64,000 nt of DNA from Actinokineospora iranica (GTDB taxonomy: Bacteria; Actinomycetota; Actinomycetes; Mycobacteriales; Pseudonocardiaceae), in assembly GCF_900101685.1 (NCBI RefSeq), contig NZ_FMZZ01000010.1, positions 124,001 to 188,000 of the forward strand. The letters are read 5' to 3'. Position numbers and translations under genes: made by a program. The notes beneath the pieces are model-generated. The model made no database searches and was not told the DNA's origin. It saw only the letters and a program-made list of their open reading frames with translations. Positions 8,437-19,500 of the stretch are shown here, one piece after another (the first letter of the stretch is position 1; each line of letters opens with the position of its first letter).

Positions 8437-10170
8437 ATGCACGCTGATCTGGATCGGCGCGACGCCTGCGCGGTGCTCCGCGCCCACGCGCTGGCGACGC
8501 CCGCGGCGCAGGCGCTGGTCTTCGTCGCCGATCCCGAGGCCGAACCGGACGGCAGAAGCTGGACCTACGGCGAGCTTGACGAGCGCGCCAGGGCCATCGC
8601 CGTCGCCCTGCGCGCCCGGCTGCCGCGGGGGTCCCGGGTGCTGCTGCTGTTCCCGCAGGGCGGGGAGGCCGTGCACGCGTTCGCGGGCTGCCTCTACGCG
8701 GGCATGGTCGCGGTGTTCGCCCCCGCCGGGGGCCGCTACCGGCACGAGCGCGCCCGGGTGCGGGTCATCGCCCGCGACGCCCGGGTCGGCGTGGTGCTGA
8801 CCGACTCGGCCAGCCGCGCCTCGGTCGCGGAACTGCTGGCGGACCAGGGAATGACCGACCTCGACGTGCTCGCCGTCGACGACATCGCCGACGGCGCGGA
8901 CGACTGGGCCGAGCCGGACGTCGACCGGTCCGCGCCCGCGCTGCTCCAGTACACCTCGGGGTCCACTTCGGACCCGAAGGGCGTGCTGGTCACGCACGGC
9001 AACCTGCTCGCCAACGCGCAGGACATGGTCGACGTGCTCGGCCTGCCCGACCGGGCCCGGCTCGGCGGCTGGAGCCCGCTCTACCACGACATGGGCCTGA
9101 TGGGGCAGGTCACGCCGCCGCTGTTCCTCGGCGGCGCCTGCGTGCTGATGGCCCCGATGGCGTTCCTCAAGCGCCCGCACCTGTGGCTGCGCCTGATCGA
9201 CCGGCACGACCTGTACATGTCGGCCGCGCCGAACTTCGCCTACGAGCTGTGCGTGCGCCGCATCGCCGACGAGCACATCGCCGGGCTCGACCTGTCCCGC
9301 TGGCACCTGGCGTGCAACGGCTCCGAGCCGGTGCACATCCCGACCATGCGGGCCTTCGCCGAGCGGTTCGCCGCGTTCGGCCTCCAGCCGCACGCGATGA
9401 CCCCGTGCTACGGCCTCGCCGAGGCGACCGTGCTGGTCAGCGGCACCCGCGACCGGGCGTACGCGGTGTGCTCGGTCGACCGGGACGCGCTGCGCCGCAA
9501 CGAGTTCACCCCCGCGTCCGGCCCGGACGCCCAGCCGCTGGCCAGCTGCGGCGTCACCGGCGGGCTCACCGTGCGGATCGCCGACCCCGTGACGCTGCGG
9601 CCGCTCGGCGCGGGCGAGATCGGGGAGGTGCTGCTGCGCGGGCAGAGCATCGCGCAGGGCTACTGGGAGAACCCGGCCGCGACCGCCGAAGTGTTCGATG
9701 TGTCCACATCGGACGGTGAGGGCGGTTTCCTGCGGACCGGGGACCTGGGCGTGCTGCACGAGGGCGAGCTCTACATCACCGGGCGGCTCAAGGAAATGCT
9801 GATCGTGCACGGCCGGAACCTGTACCCGCAGGACATCGAGCAGGAGTTGCGCGCGCAGCACGCGCCGCTGGCCGGGCTGACCGGGGCGGTGTTCGCCGTG
9901 GCGGACGAGGGTGTCGCCGAACCCGCTGTAACTGTGGTGCACGAGATCCGGGGCCGGTTCACCGACGCTGAGCACGACGCGCTGGCCGCCCAGATGCGGC
10001 AGACCGTGGCCAGGGAGTTCGGGGTGGCGGTGGCCGATGTCGTGTTCGTCCGGCCGGGGACGGTGCTGCGCACCACCAGCGGGAAGGTCCAGCGGGTGGC
10101 GATGCGCCAAGCCTATCTGACCGGTGGGCTGGCGCCCGTGCGCGCTGGGGCGACCGCCCTCGCGGGCTGA
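8437..10170 (+). CDS. Fatty acyl-AMP ligase (FAAL)
   Basis: A ~577-residue ANL-superfamily ligase that activates a fatty acid as acyl-AMP and loads it on an acyl carrier protein, here the ACP encoded next. It has the P-loop LQYTSGSTSDPKG (about residues 170-182), the FAAL-type segment GGWSPLYHDMGLMGQ, CYGLAEATVLVSG, RTGDLGVLHEGELYITGR and the C-terminal catalytic lysine in TTSGKVQR. The YHDMGL box separates FAALs from amino-acid adenylation domains. It is equivalent in role to LipA of friulimicin (with ACP LipD). The start is uncertain: ATG 8437 has GGTGGAAG just before it, and ATG 8413 is the alternative. It begins the lipid-initiation part of the assembly line and probably the NRPS operon. 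Confidence 0.93.
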   Translation: MHADLDRRDACAVLRAHALATPAAQALVFVADPEAEPDGRSWTYGELDERARAIAVALRARLPRGSRVLLLFPQGGEAVHAFAGCLYAGMVAVFAPAGGRYRHERARVRVIARDARVGVVLTDSASRASVAELLADQGMTDLDVLAVDDIADGADDWAEPDVDRSAPALLQYTSGSTSDPKGVLVTHGNLLANAQDMVDVLGLPDRARLGGWSPLYHDMGLMGQVTPPLFLGGACVLMAPMAFLKRPHLWLRLIDRHDLYMSAAPNFAYELCVRRIADEHIAGLDLSRWHLACNGSEPVHIPTMRAFAERFAAFGLQPHAMTPCYGLAEATVLVSGTRDRAYAVCSVDRDALRRNEFTPASGPDAQPLASCGVTGGLTVRIADPVTLRPLGAGEIGEVLLRGQSIAQGYWENPAATAEVFDVSTSDGEGGFLRTGDLGVLHEGELYITGRLKEMLIVHGRNLYPQDIEQELRAQHAPLAGLTGAVFAVADEGVAEPAVTVVHEIRGRFTDAEHDALAAQMRQTVAREFGVAVADVVFVRPGTVLRTTSGKVQRVAMRQAYLTGGLAPVRAGATALAG

Positions 10171-10217
10171 GCGAGAAACGTGGGCTGAGTGAGAAACGTG
10201 GGCTGAGTGAGAAAACA
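10164..10217 (+). repeat. Three tandem 18-bp repeats at the ligase stop codon
   Basis: Three copies of an 18-bp unit, consensus GGGCTGAGYGAGAAACGT, run head to tail at 10164-10181, 10182-10199 and 10200-10217. The third diverges in its last bases. The first copy contains the ligase TGA stop, so later copies repeat that stop in the leader of the ACP gene. Probably replication slippage; an effect on ACP translation or mRNA processing is possible but unproven. Confidence 0.8.
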
Positions 10218-10277
10218 GCTCTCGCGGGCTGGGCGAAGGCACCGCCTTGGCGGGCCGGGTGTGAAGGGGGAGAGGCG

Positions 10278-10538
10278 ATGACGTCAGGAGAGGCGGTCCG
10301 TGCCGATGTGCGGGCCTGGTTGTGCGCGCGGGTCGCCGAGTCGACCGGGCGGTCGGCGGACGCGGTGGACATCGACCTGCCGATCGCCCAGTTCGGGTTG
10401 GACTCGGTGTCGGCGCTGACCGTGGTGACGGCGGCCGAGGACGAGTTCGGCATCGAGTTGGACCCGGCGGACCTGTGGGACCACCCGACCGTGCGCGCGC
10501 TGAGCGAGCGCATCCGCGTGCTGGCCGAGAACCGCTGA
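10278..10538 (+). CDS. Acyl carrier protein for the lipid tail
   Basis: An 86-residue stand-alone carrier protein. The phosphopantetheine site is the serine of FGLDSVSA (about residue 42), followed by the acidic helix AEDEFGIELDPADLW that docks partners. It sits between the FAAL and the first NRPS gene, so it should accept the fatty acyl-AMP and hand the chain to the starter condensation domain, like LipD of friulimicin. A very strong ribosome site, GGGGGAGAGGCG, precedes the ATG. It is separated from the FAAL by a 107-nt leader carrying the tandem repeats, and from the NRPS start by 37 nt. Confidence 0.93.
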   Translation: MTSGEAVRADVRAWLCARVAESTGRSADAVDIDLPIAQFGLDSVSALTVVTAAEDEFGIELDPADLWDHPTVRALSERIRVLAENR

Positions 10539-10575
10539 AAGCGACAAGACCGACCGGAAGGCGAGTCAGTCAGCC

Positions 10576-13500
10576 ATGCCAGCGCAGCTTCGGCGCCTGC
10601 CCCTGTCGGCGGCGCAGACCGGGATCTGGGTGAGCGAACGGCTTTACCCGGGGACCGCCCAGTACAACTGCGGGGTCTTCGCCGACCTCGACGGCGAGAT
10701 CGACGCCGAGGTGTTCGCCGCAGCGGCGCGCACGGCGGTGGCCGAGGCGGAGGCGCTGCGGTCGACGTTCCGCGAAGTCGACGGCGTGCCGGTCCAGGAG
10801 ATCGCGCCCGAGGCGACGGCCGGTGTGCGTGCCGAGGTTGGTCCGGCGGCTGCGGTTCCGGTGGCCGGTGTGCGCGGTGTGGCAGGTCCGGCGGCGGTGG
10901 CCGCGGTTGCGGTGGTGGACCTGAGCGGCGAGGCCGATCCGCGGGCAGCCGCGGAGACGTGGATGCGTCGGGATCTGGCTGTGCCGCTCGACCTCGCGCG
11001 GGGGCCGTTGTGCGCGCACGTGCTGTTCCGGCTCGGGCCCGCGCGGTGGCGGTTGTACTTCCGTTACCACCACATCGTTTTGGACGGTTTCGGCGCTCAC
11101 CTGTACCTGAGCGGGCTCGCCGCGGTGTACGCCGCGCTGGCCGCGGGCCGCACGCCGGAGCCCGCCGGGTTCGGCGCGGTCGCCGACGTGGCAGCCGAGG
11201 ACGAGGCCTACCGCGCGTCGCCGCGTTTCCTGGCGGATCGGGACTTCTGGGCCGACGCGTCGGGAAACGCCGATGGGCAGGGGCTTCTCGGCGCGGCGGG
11301 AACCGAGGTGTCCGACACCGTGTGGCACGGGGCCGAGTTGCCCGCGGCCACGGTGGCCGGGTTGCTGCGGCTGTGCCGGGAGGCGGGCGTGCCGTGGTCG
11401 GTGCTCGCGGTGACCGCGTGCGCGGCCTTCGCCCACCGGGTCGGCGGTTCGGCCACGGCGACCGTGGGGCTCCCGGTCGCCGCTCGGGCGACTCGGGCGG
11501 CGCTGCGGACGCCGACCATGCTCGCCAACGAGGTTCCCCTGAGCCTGAACGTCCACTCGGGAATCACCGTTCGCGAGGCGCTGACGGCCGCGTCCTCGGC
11601 GATCGGGCAAGCGCTGCGGCATCAGCGTTACCGGGGCGAGGATGTCCGGCGTGACTCGGGCCGGGCACGGGAAGGTCTCTACGGCCTGGTCGCCAACGTC
11701 GTGTCGTTCACCCGCCCGCTGGACTTCGGCGTCGCGGCGGGCGCGCTGCGGCTGGTGTCGCCGGGCCGGGTGGAGAACCTGGTCGTCAACCTGCACGGCG
11801 CCCCCGAGGCGGGGGAGGGCGTCCGGGTCGAGTTCCACGGCAACGGCGCGCTGCACAGCCAGGACGAGGTGGTCGCGCTGCACCGGCGGTTCCTGGTTTT
11901 CCTCGCGGGTTTGGCCGAAGTGGACGGTCCGCTGGGGCTGGTCGAGACCGCGACCGCCGATGAGCGCGACCTGGTGGTGCGGCAGTGGAACGACACCGCC
12001 CGGGATGTGCCCTTCACGGCACTGCCCGACCGCGTGGCGGCGCAGGCCGCCCGCACCCCGGCCAGCCCGGCTGTGGTGGACCACGGCCGGACCCTCACCT
12101 ACGCCGACCTGGCCGAGCGAGTCGACGGCGTGGCGGCCGCGCTCGCGGGCCAGGGAATCGGCCGCGGCTCAGTCGTGGCCCTGACTCTGCCGCGCGGAGC
12201 CGACTTCCTGGTGGCGGCGCTGGCCGTGGCCAGGGCGGGCGCGGCCTTCCTGCCGATCGACGCCACCCAGCCTCCCGCGCGCCGGGCGGCCATATTGGCT
12301 GACGCCACCCCCACGCTCGTCCTGGACGCCCTGCCCGAGGTGACTCCGGGTTTGGGCGCGCCCGCCGCAGGCCTGCCCGAGGCAGGCCCAGCCCGGTCCG
12401 AGGTGGCCGCGCGTCCGCCTGAGGTCGCCCCAGCCCTGCGGGCGGCTGCGGCTCCGCTTGAGATCAGGCCGGACGACGCCGCTTATGTCATCTACACCTC
12501 CGGCTCCACCGGCACGCCCAAGGGCGTCGTGGTCGAGCACCGGTCGCTCGCGGCCTACTTGGCCCACCTCGGCGCGACACATCCGGCGGTGGCCGGGTCG
12601 GCGGTCGCGCACACTTCCGTGGCCTTCGACCTCGGCCTCACCGCCCTGTTCGGGCCGCTGGTCACCGGCGGCGCGGTGTGGTTCGCCGACTCCGCCGACG
12701 CGGCCCACGCCGCGCCCACCTTCCTCAAGGGCACACCGTCGCACGTGGACCTGCTGGAGCGCGGCCCGACCGCCGAGCTGATGCTGGGCGGCGAGACCCT
12801 GTCCGGCGCGGCGCTCGCGGCATGGCGGCGGGCGCACCCGGACGTGGTGGTGGTCAACGAGTACGGCCCGACCGAGGCCACGATCGCCTGCGTCGAGCAC
12901 CGCGTCGAGCCGGGAGACCCGGACGCCGCAGGCGCCGTGCCGATCGGCACGCCGTTCTGGAACACCCGCGCCTACGTGCTCGACGCCGCGCTGCGCCTGG
13001 TCCCGCCCGGGCAGGTCGGCGAGCTCTACCTCGCGGGCGCGCCGCTTGCCCGCGGCTACCTCGGGCAGTCCGGCCGCACCGCGGAGCGGTTCGTGGCCGA
13101 CCCGTTCGGCCGCGGCCGGATGTACCGCACCGGCGACCTCGCCCGCTGGGCCGACGGCGTGCTGCACTGCCTGGGCCGCGCCGACGACCAGGTCAAGATC
13201 CGCGGCTTCCGGGTCGAACCCGGCGAGGTCGAGGCGCAGGTCCGCGCCCACCCGGACGTGCGCGCCGCCGCCGTCCTCGCCCGCCCCGACCGCGCGGGCA
13301 GGCCGAGGATCGTCGCCTACGTCGTCACCGGCGACGCGGAGTTGGGCCGCGCCGACCTGCGCGCGCACCTGGCGTCCCGGTTGCCCGAGCCGATGCTGCC
13401 CTCGGCCGTGGTGACGGTGCCCGCGCTGCCGCTCACCCCCAACGGGAAACTCGACACCCGCGCCCTGCCCGACCCCGCCTACCGCGGCGGCGCGCCGTTC

Positions 13501-16500
13501 CGCGCGCCCGCGACCCCGGCCGAACGGGTGCTGTGCGCGCTGTTCGCCGAGGTGCTGGGCGTGGCCGAGGTCGGCGCCGACGACGACTTCTTCGAGCTCG
13601 GCGGCGACTCGCTGCTGGCCACCCGGCTCGCGGGCCGGGTGCGCGGTGAGCTGGGCGTCGAACTGGCGGGCAGCGTGCTGTTCGACGCGCCCACCGCCGC
13701 CGGGCTGGCCGAGCGGGTGGCCCAGGCCGCGCCCGCCCGGCCCGCGCCGCGCCGGGTGTCGCCGCGGCCCGCGCGTGTGCCGCTGTCGGCGGCGCAGACC
13801 CGGCTGTGGCTGCTGGAGCGGATGGAGAACGCGGGCGCCGCCTACAACGTCCCGGTCGTGCTGCGCTTCCACGGCCCGCTGGACGCCGACGCGCTGGAAC
13901 TGGCGGCCCGGGACGTGGTCGGCAGGCACGAGACGCTGCGCACGCTCCTGGCCGAGGACGACGACGGCCCGCACCAGGTGGTGCTGCCGCTCGCCGACGT
14001 CGTGCCGCTGGTGCGGCCGTCCGACGACCTGGCAGCCGAGGCTGAGCACGCCTTCGCCCTGGCAGCCGAGGTCCCGGTTCGGCTGCGGGTGCGCTCGCTC
14101 GGCCCGCGCGAGCACGTCGTGCTGCTGCTGGTGCACCACGTCGCGGCCGACGCGGTGTCGGCCGCCCTGCTGGTCCGCGACCTCGGTGTCGCCTACGCCG
14201 CCCGCACCCGAGGCGCCGCGCCGGACTGGGCGCCGCTGCCGCTGCGGTACACCGACTACGCCCACTGGCAGGCCGAGACGCTGGGCGCCGCGGACGACCC
14301 GCGCGCCGAACTCGGCCGCCAGCTCGCGCACTGGACCACCCGGCTCGCCGGGATGCCGCACGAGTTGGCCCTGCCCGCCGACCGGCCCCGGGCGGCGTCG
14401 TTCGCGGGCGCCCGGGTGCGCTTCGAGATTCCGGCCGACCTGCACGAGCGTGTCGACCAGCTCGCCGCGACCGGCCGGGCCAGCGCGTTCATGGTCGTGC
14501 ACGCCGCCATCGCCGCGCTGCTGTCACGGCTGGGGGCGGGCACGGACATCCCGGTGGGCGCGGTCGTCGCCGGACGCACGGACCCGGCGCTGGACGAGCT
14601 GGTCGGCTTCTTCGTCAACACGCTGGTGCTGCGCGTGGACATCGGCGGCGACCCGACGTTCCGCGAGCTGCTGGACCGGGTCCGGGACGTGGACCTGACC
14701 GCGTTCGCCCACCAGGACCTGCCGTTCGAGCGGCTGGTGGAGCGGCTGAACCCGGTGCGCGCGCCGGGCAAGCACCCACTGTTCCAGGTGATGCTGTCTT
14801 ACCAGAGCGAGGACCCCACGACCGCCGTCGCGGCGTTCGCGGCGGTGCCCGGCCTGCGAGTCGTGGTCGAACCACCGGTGGAACGGGTCGCGAAGTACGA
14901 CCTGTCCTGGGAAATCCTCGAACGCCGCGGCGAGCACCGGGAGCCACTGGGCTTCACCGCCGAACTGGAGTACAGCGCCGACCGCTTCGACCACGACACC
15001 GCCCGCCGTCTCGCCGACCGCTTCCACCAGCTCCTGCGCGCGGCGGTGGCTGACCCGGACCGGCCGCTGAGCGCTGTTCCGCTGCCCGAGGACACGCCGT
15101 CGCCCGAGGCGTCCGGCAGCGGGACCGGTGTCCTCGCACGGGAGCGTGCCGACGCGGCCCCTGCGGCCGCTCGTCCCGGGGAGCGCGACACCGCGCCCTT
15201 CGCCGCCCGGCGGGAACGGAGTCCGCGGATGGAGATCCTGCGGGGGATGTTCGCCGAGGTGCTGGGGCGGGGCGAGGTCGGGGTGGACGACGACTTCTTC
15301 GCCCTGGGCGGGCATTCGCTGGCCGCGGTGCGGTTGCTGAGCCGGGTGCGGTCGGCGTTGGGCGTCCAGGTGCCGATCCGGCGGCTGTTCGAGGCGCCGA
15401 CGGTGGCGGGGCTGGCCGCCGCGCTGGAGCGGGCTGATGGGGCGGTCGCCCGGCCGAGGGTGACCAGGGCGCCGCGGCCCGCGCGGGTGCCGGTGTCGCC
15501 AGCGCAGCAGCGGCTGTGGTTCCTCAGCCACCTCGACGGCCTCAACGCCACCTACACGATCCCGGCGACCATCCGCCTGCGCGGCGCGGTGGACGTGCCT
15601 GCCCTGCGCGCGGCTCTGGCCGACGTGGCCGACCGGCACGAGAGCCTGCGCACGGTCTTCGTCCAGGACACCCACGGCCCGCACCAGGTGGTGCTGCCTT
15701 CGGTCGCCGTCCCGCTCGCCGTGGCCGATATCGCCGAGGTCGACCTCCCGGCCGCGGTGGACGCCGCGGCGGACACCGAGTTCGACCTGTCCGCCGAGCC
15801 GCCGCTGCGGGCCTGGCTCTACCGGCTCGGCGACGACCACCACGTGCTTTTCCTGCTGCTGCACCACATCGCGGGCGACGGCGCGTCGATGGGCCCGCTC
15901 GCGGCCGACTTCAGCGCCGCCTACACCGCCCGGGTCGCGGGCCGCGCCCCGGAATGGCCGCCGTTGCCCGTGCAGTACGCGGACTACACGCTCTGGCAGC
16001 GCGCGGTTCTCGGCGCCGAGGACGACCCGGACAGTGCTCTGTCCCGGCAGGCGGAGCACTGGCGCGCCGCACTCGCGGGCCTGCCCGAGGAACTGCGGCT
16101 GCCCGTCGACCGACAGCGACCCGCGGTCGCCTCGTACCGCGGCGGGCGCGTCCAGTTCACAGTGGACAGTGAGCTGCACGCCGGGATCATCTCGGTTGCC
16201 AAGGCCAACCACGTGACGCCGCACATGGTGGTGCAGGCCGCGGTGGCGACGCTGCTGTCCCGGCTCGGCGCGGGCACGGACATCCCGATCGGCACCCCGG
16301 TGGCGGGCCGCGACGACGACGTTCTCGACGGACTGGTGGGCTTCTTCGTCAACACGCTGGTGCTGCGCAATGACTTGTCCGGCGCGCCCACGTTCGCCGA
16401 GCTGCTGGGCCGGGTGCGGGAGACCAATCTCGCCGCGTACGCCAACCAGGACCTGCCCTTCGAGCGGGTCGTGGAGGAAGTCGAGCCGGTGCGCTCGCTG

Positions 16501-19500
16501 GCCCGGCACCCGCTGTTCCAGGTGCTGCTGGGCATCGATGACAACCAGGCCGCCCTGCGGCTGCTGCGGCTGCCCGGGGTGAGCGCCGAACTGGTGGACG
16601 TGCGCGGCGGGCGCTCGAAGTTCGACCTGTCGTTCTTCCTCGACACCGAGCACGACGAGCACGGCGACCCGGCCGGGATGCGCGGCGGGCTGGAGTACAG
16701 CGCCGACCTGTTCGACGAGGGCACCGCCGAGGTGATCGCCGAGCGGTTCGTCCGGGTCCTCACCGCCGTCGTCGCCGACCCGGAAACCCCAGTGGCCACA
16801 GTGGACATACTGTCCGCCGGTGAGCGGGCCGTGCTGCTGGGGCCCTGGCACGGCAACCCGCACCCGGTTCCCGGGCTGACCCCGGCCGAGATGGTGGCCG
16901 AGCAGGTCCGCGCCACCCCGGACGCCCCGGCCGTGGTCTTCGGAGACCAAAAACTGTCCTATATGGACTTGAATGGGCGGGCGAACCGGCTGGCGCGGCT
17001 GCTCATCGAAGACGGCGCGGGGCCGGAGCGGGTCGTCGCGATCGCCCTGCCCCGCTCGGTCGACCTGCCGGTCGCCATGCTCGCGGCGGCGAAGGCGGGA
17101 GCCGCGTTCCTGACCGTGGACACCGAGGCCCCGGCCGAGCGGGTCGCGGCGATCCTCGCCGACGCGGCCCCGGCCGTGGCCGTCACCGACCTGGCCACCG
17201 CGCCCCGGCTCGGTGGGTTCCCGGCCCGCGCGCTGGACGATCCCGCCGTTGTCACCCGGTTGGCCGCGCTGTCCGCAGCGCCCGTGGCCGTGCGGCCCGA
17301 CCAGCGCAACCCCGCTTACCTCGTCTACACCTCCGGGTCCACCGGGACACCCAAGGGCGTGGTCATGCCGGTCGCGGGTCTGGTGAACCTGCTGTCCTGG
17401 CACCGCGCGCGGTTCGGCGGCGACGGGCGGACCGCGCAGTTCCTCTCGCTGGCGTTCGACTTCGTGGTCCAGGAAGTGTGGCAGGCGTTGGTGTCCGGCA
17501 AGGCGCTCGTGCTGCCCGAAGACGACGTCCGCCGCGACCTGGAGCGCTTCGCCGGGTGGCTGGACCGGCACCGGGTGACCGAGTTGTTCGCGCCCACGCT
17601 GGTGATCGACTCGCTGATCGAGGTCGCCGGACGCGCCGGGGCGAGCCTGGCCTCGCTGCGGGAGGTCTTCCAGGGCGGCGAGGCGTTCCGGCTCAGCGCG
17701 GAGTTGCGCGGGCAGGCCGCGCGCGGGCTGCGGGCGCACAACGTCTACGGGCCAGCCGAAACCCACGCGGCGACCACTCTGACCCTGCCAGAAGACGTCT
17801 CGGCCTGGCCCGCCGTCGCACCCATCGGGCGTCCTCTGTGGAATGTGCGGGTGTGCGTGCTGGACGCCGCGCTCACGCCGGTGCCGCCCGGGGTGGTCGG
17901 CGAACTCTACATCGGCGGCGCGCAACTGGCCCGCGGCTACCTGAACCGGCCCGACCGCACCGCGGAGCGGTTCGTGGCCGACCCGTATGGCCCGCCCGGG
18001 TCCCGGATGTACCGCACCGGCGACCTCGTGCGCTGGCTGCCGACGGGTGAGCTGGACTACCACGGCCGTGTTGACGACCAGGTCAAGGTGCGCGGCTTCC
18101 GGGTCGAGCCGGGCGAGATCGAGGCCGTGCTCACCGGTCACCCCGGTCTCGCCGCCGCCGCGGTCGTCCCGCGCGCGGACGCAGGCGACACCCGGCTGGT
18201 CGCCTATCTCGTGCCGTCCGCGGGCGGGGTGAGCGACTGGCGGGAGGTCCAGGCGTACTTGCAGCGGCGGCTGCCCGATTACCTGGTGCCCTCGGCGTTC
18301 GTGCTGCTCGACACGCTGCCCAAGACCGCCAACGGCAAGCTCGACCGCGCCGCGCTGCCCGCCCCGGAGCGGGCCGCGCCCGCCACCGGCAGGCAGGCGG
18401 GCAGCGCGGCGGAGGCCGTGTTCGCGCGGGCGTTCGCCGAGGTCCTGGGCATCGAGCCGCCCGGAGCCGACGAGGGGTTCTTCGACCTCGGCGGCGACAG
18501 CATCCTGTCGATCCAGGTCGTCAGCGCCGCCCGGCGGGCGGGTTTCGCGGTGAGCGTGCGGGACGTGTTCGAGCGGCGGACCGTCGCCGGGCTCGCCGCC
18601 GTGGCGACCCCGGTGACCGACGAGCGGGCCGAGGAGCCCGGCGCGGGCGTCGGGCCGGTCCCGCTGACGCCGATCACCCGGTGGCTGGCCGAGCGCGGCC
18701 GGGGCGGCTGGCTGGCCGAGTTCACCATGTCCGTGGTCTTGCGGGTCCCGGCCGCGGTCGACCAGGAATCCCTCACCGCGGCCGTCCAGGCCCTGGTCGA
18801 CCACCACGACGCGCTGCGCGGCGTGTTTGACCTGTCCGCGTCGCCGTGGACGCACGAGATCCGGCCGTCGGCGGACGCGACGGGCTGGGTGCGCCGAGTC
18901 GACGTCGCGGGCCTGCCGGACTACGCGCTCGACGCCGAGATCGCCGCGCACGGCCGCGCCGCGCGTGAACGGCTCGACCCGGCGGGCGTGCCGCTGCAAG
19001 CGGTCTGGTTCGACCGCGGCCGCGGCAAGCCGGGTCGCTTGGCCCTGCTGGCGCACCACCTGTTCGTGGACGGCGTCTCGCTGCGCGTGCTGGTCGCCGA
19101 CCTCGCCGAGTCGTGGCGGGCGATCGCCGACGGGACCGCGCCGAAGCCGCAACCGGTGGGCACGTCCCTGCGCGGCTGGGCGCGGCGCCTCACCGCAGCG
19201 GCCCCTCGCAGGCGCGGCGAGCTCGACCACTGGGTGTCGGTGCTGACCGCCCCCGACCCGGCGCTCGCGGTCCGCCCGCTCGACCCGGCCACCGACACCT
19301 ACGGCGCAGCGGGCGCGTGGGAGGCCCGCCTGCCGGTGGACGTGACCCGGGACCTGCTGACCACGGTCGCCGCCGTGTTCCGCGCCGAGGTCAACGACAT
19401 CCTGCTGACGGCGTTCACCCTGGCTCTCGGCGACTGGCGCCGTCGGATCGGCGACGAGGTGCTGATCCACCTGGAAGGCCACGGGCGCGAAGAGGAAACC

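Noticed and set aside
10164-10217. CRISPR or regulatory iteron array
   Set aside because: The units are contiguous with no spacers, only three copies, and include the stop codon of the upstream gene.
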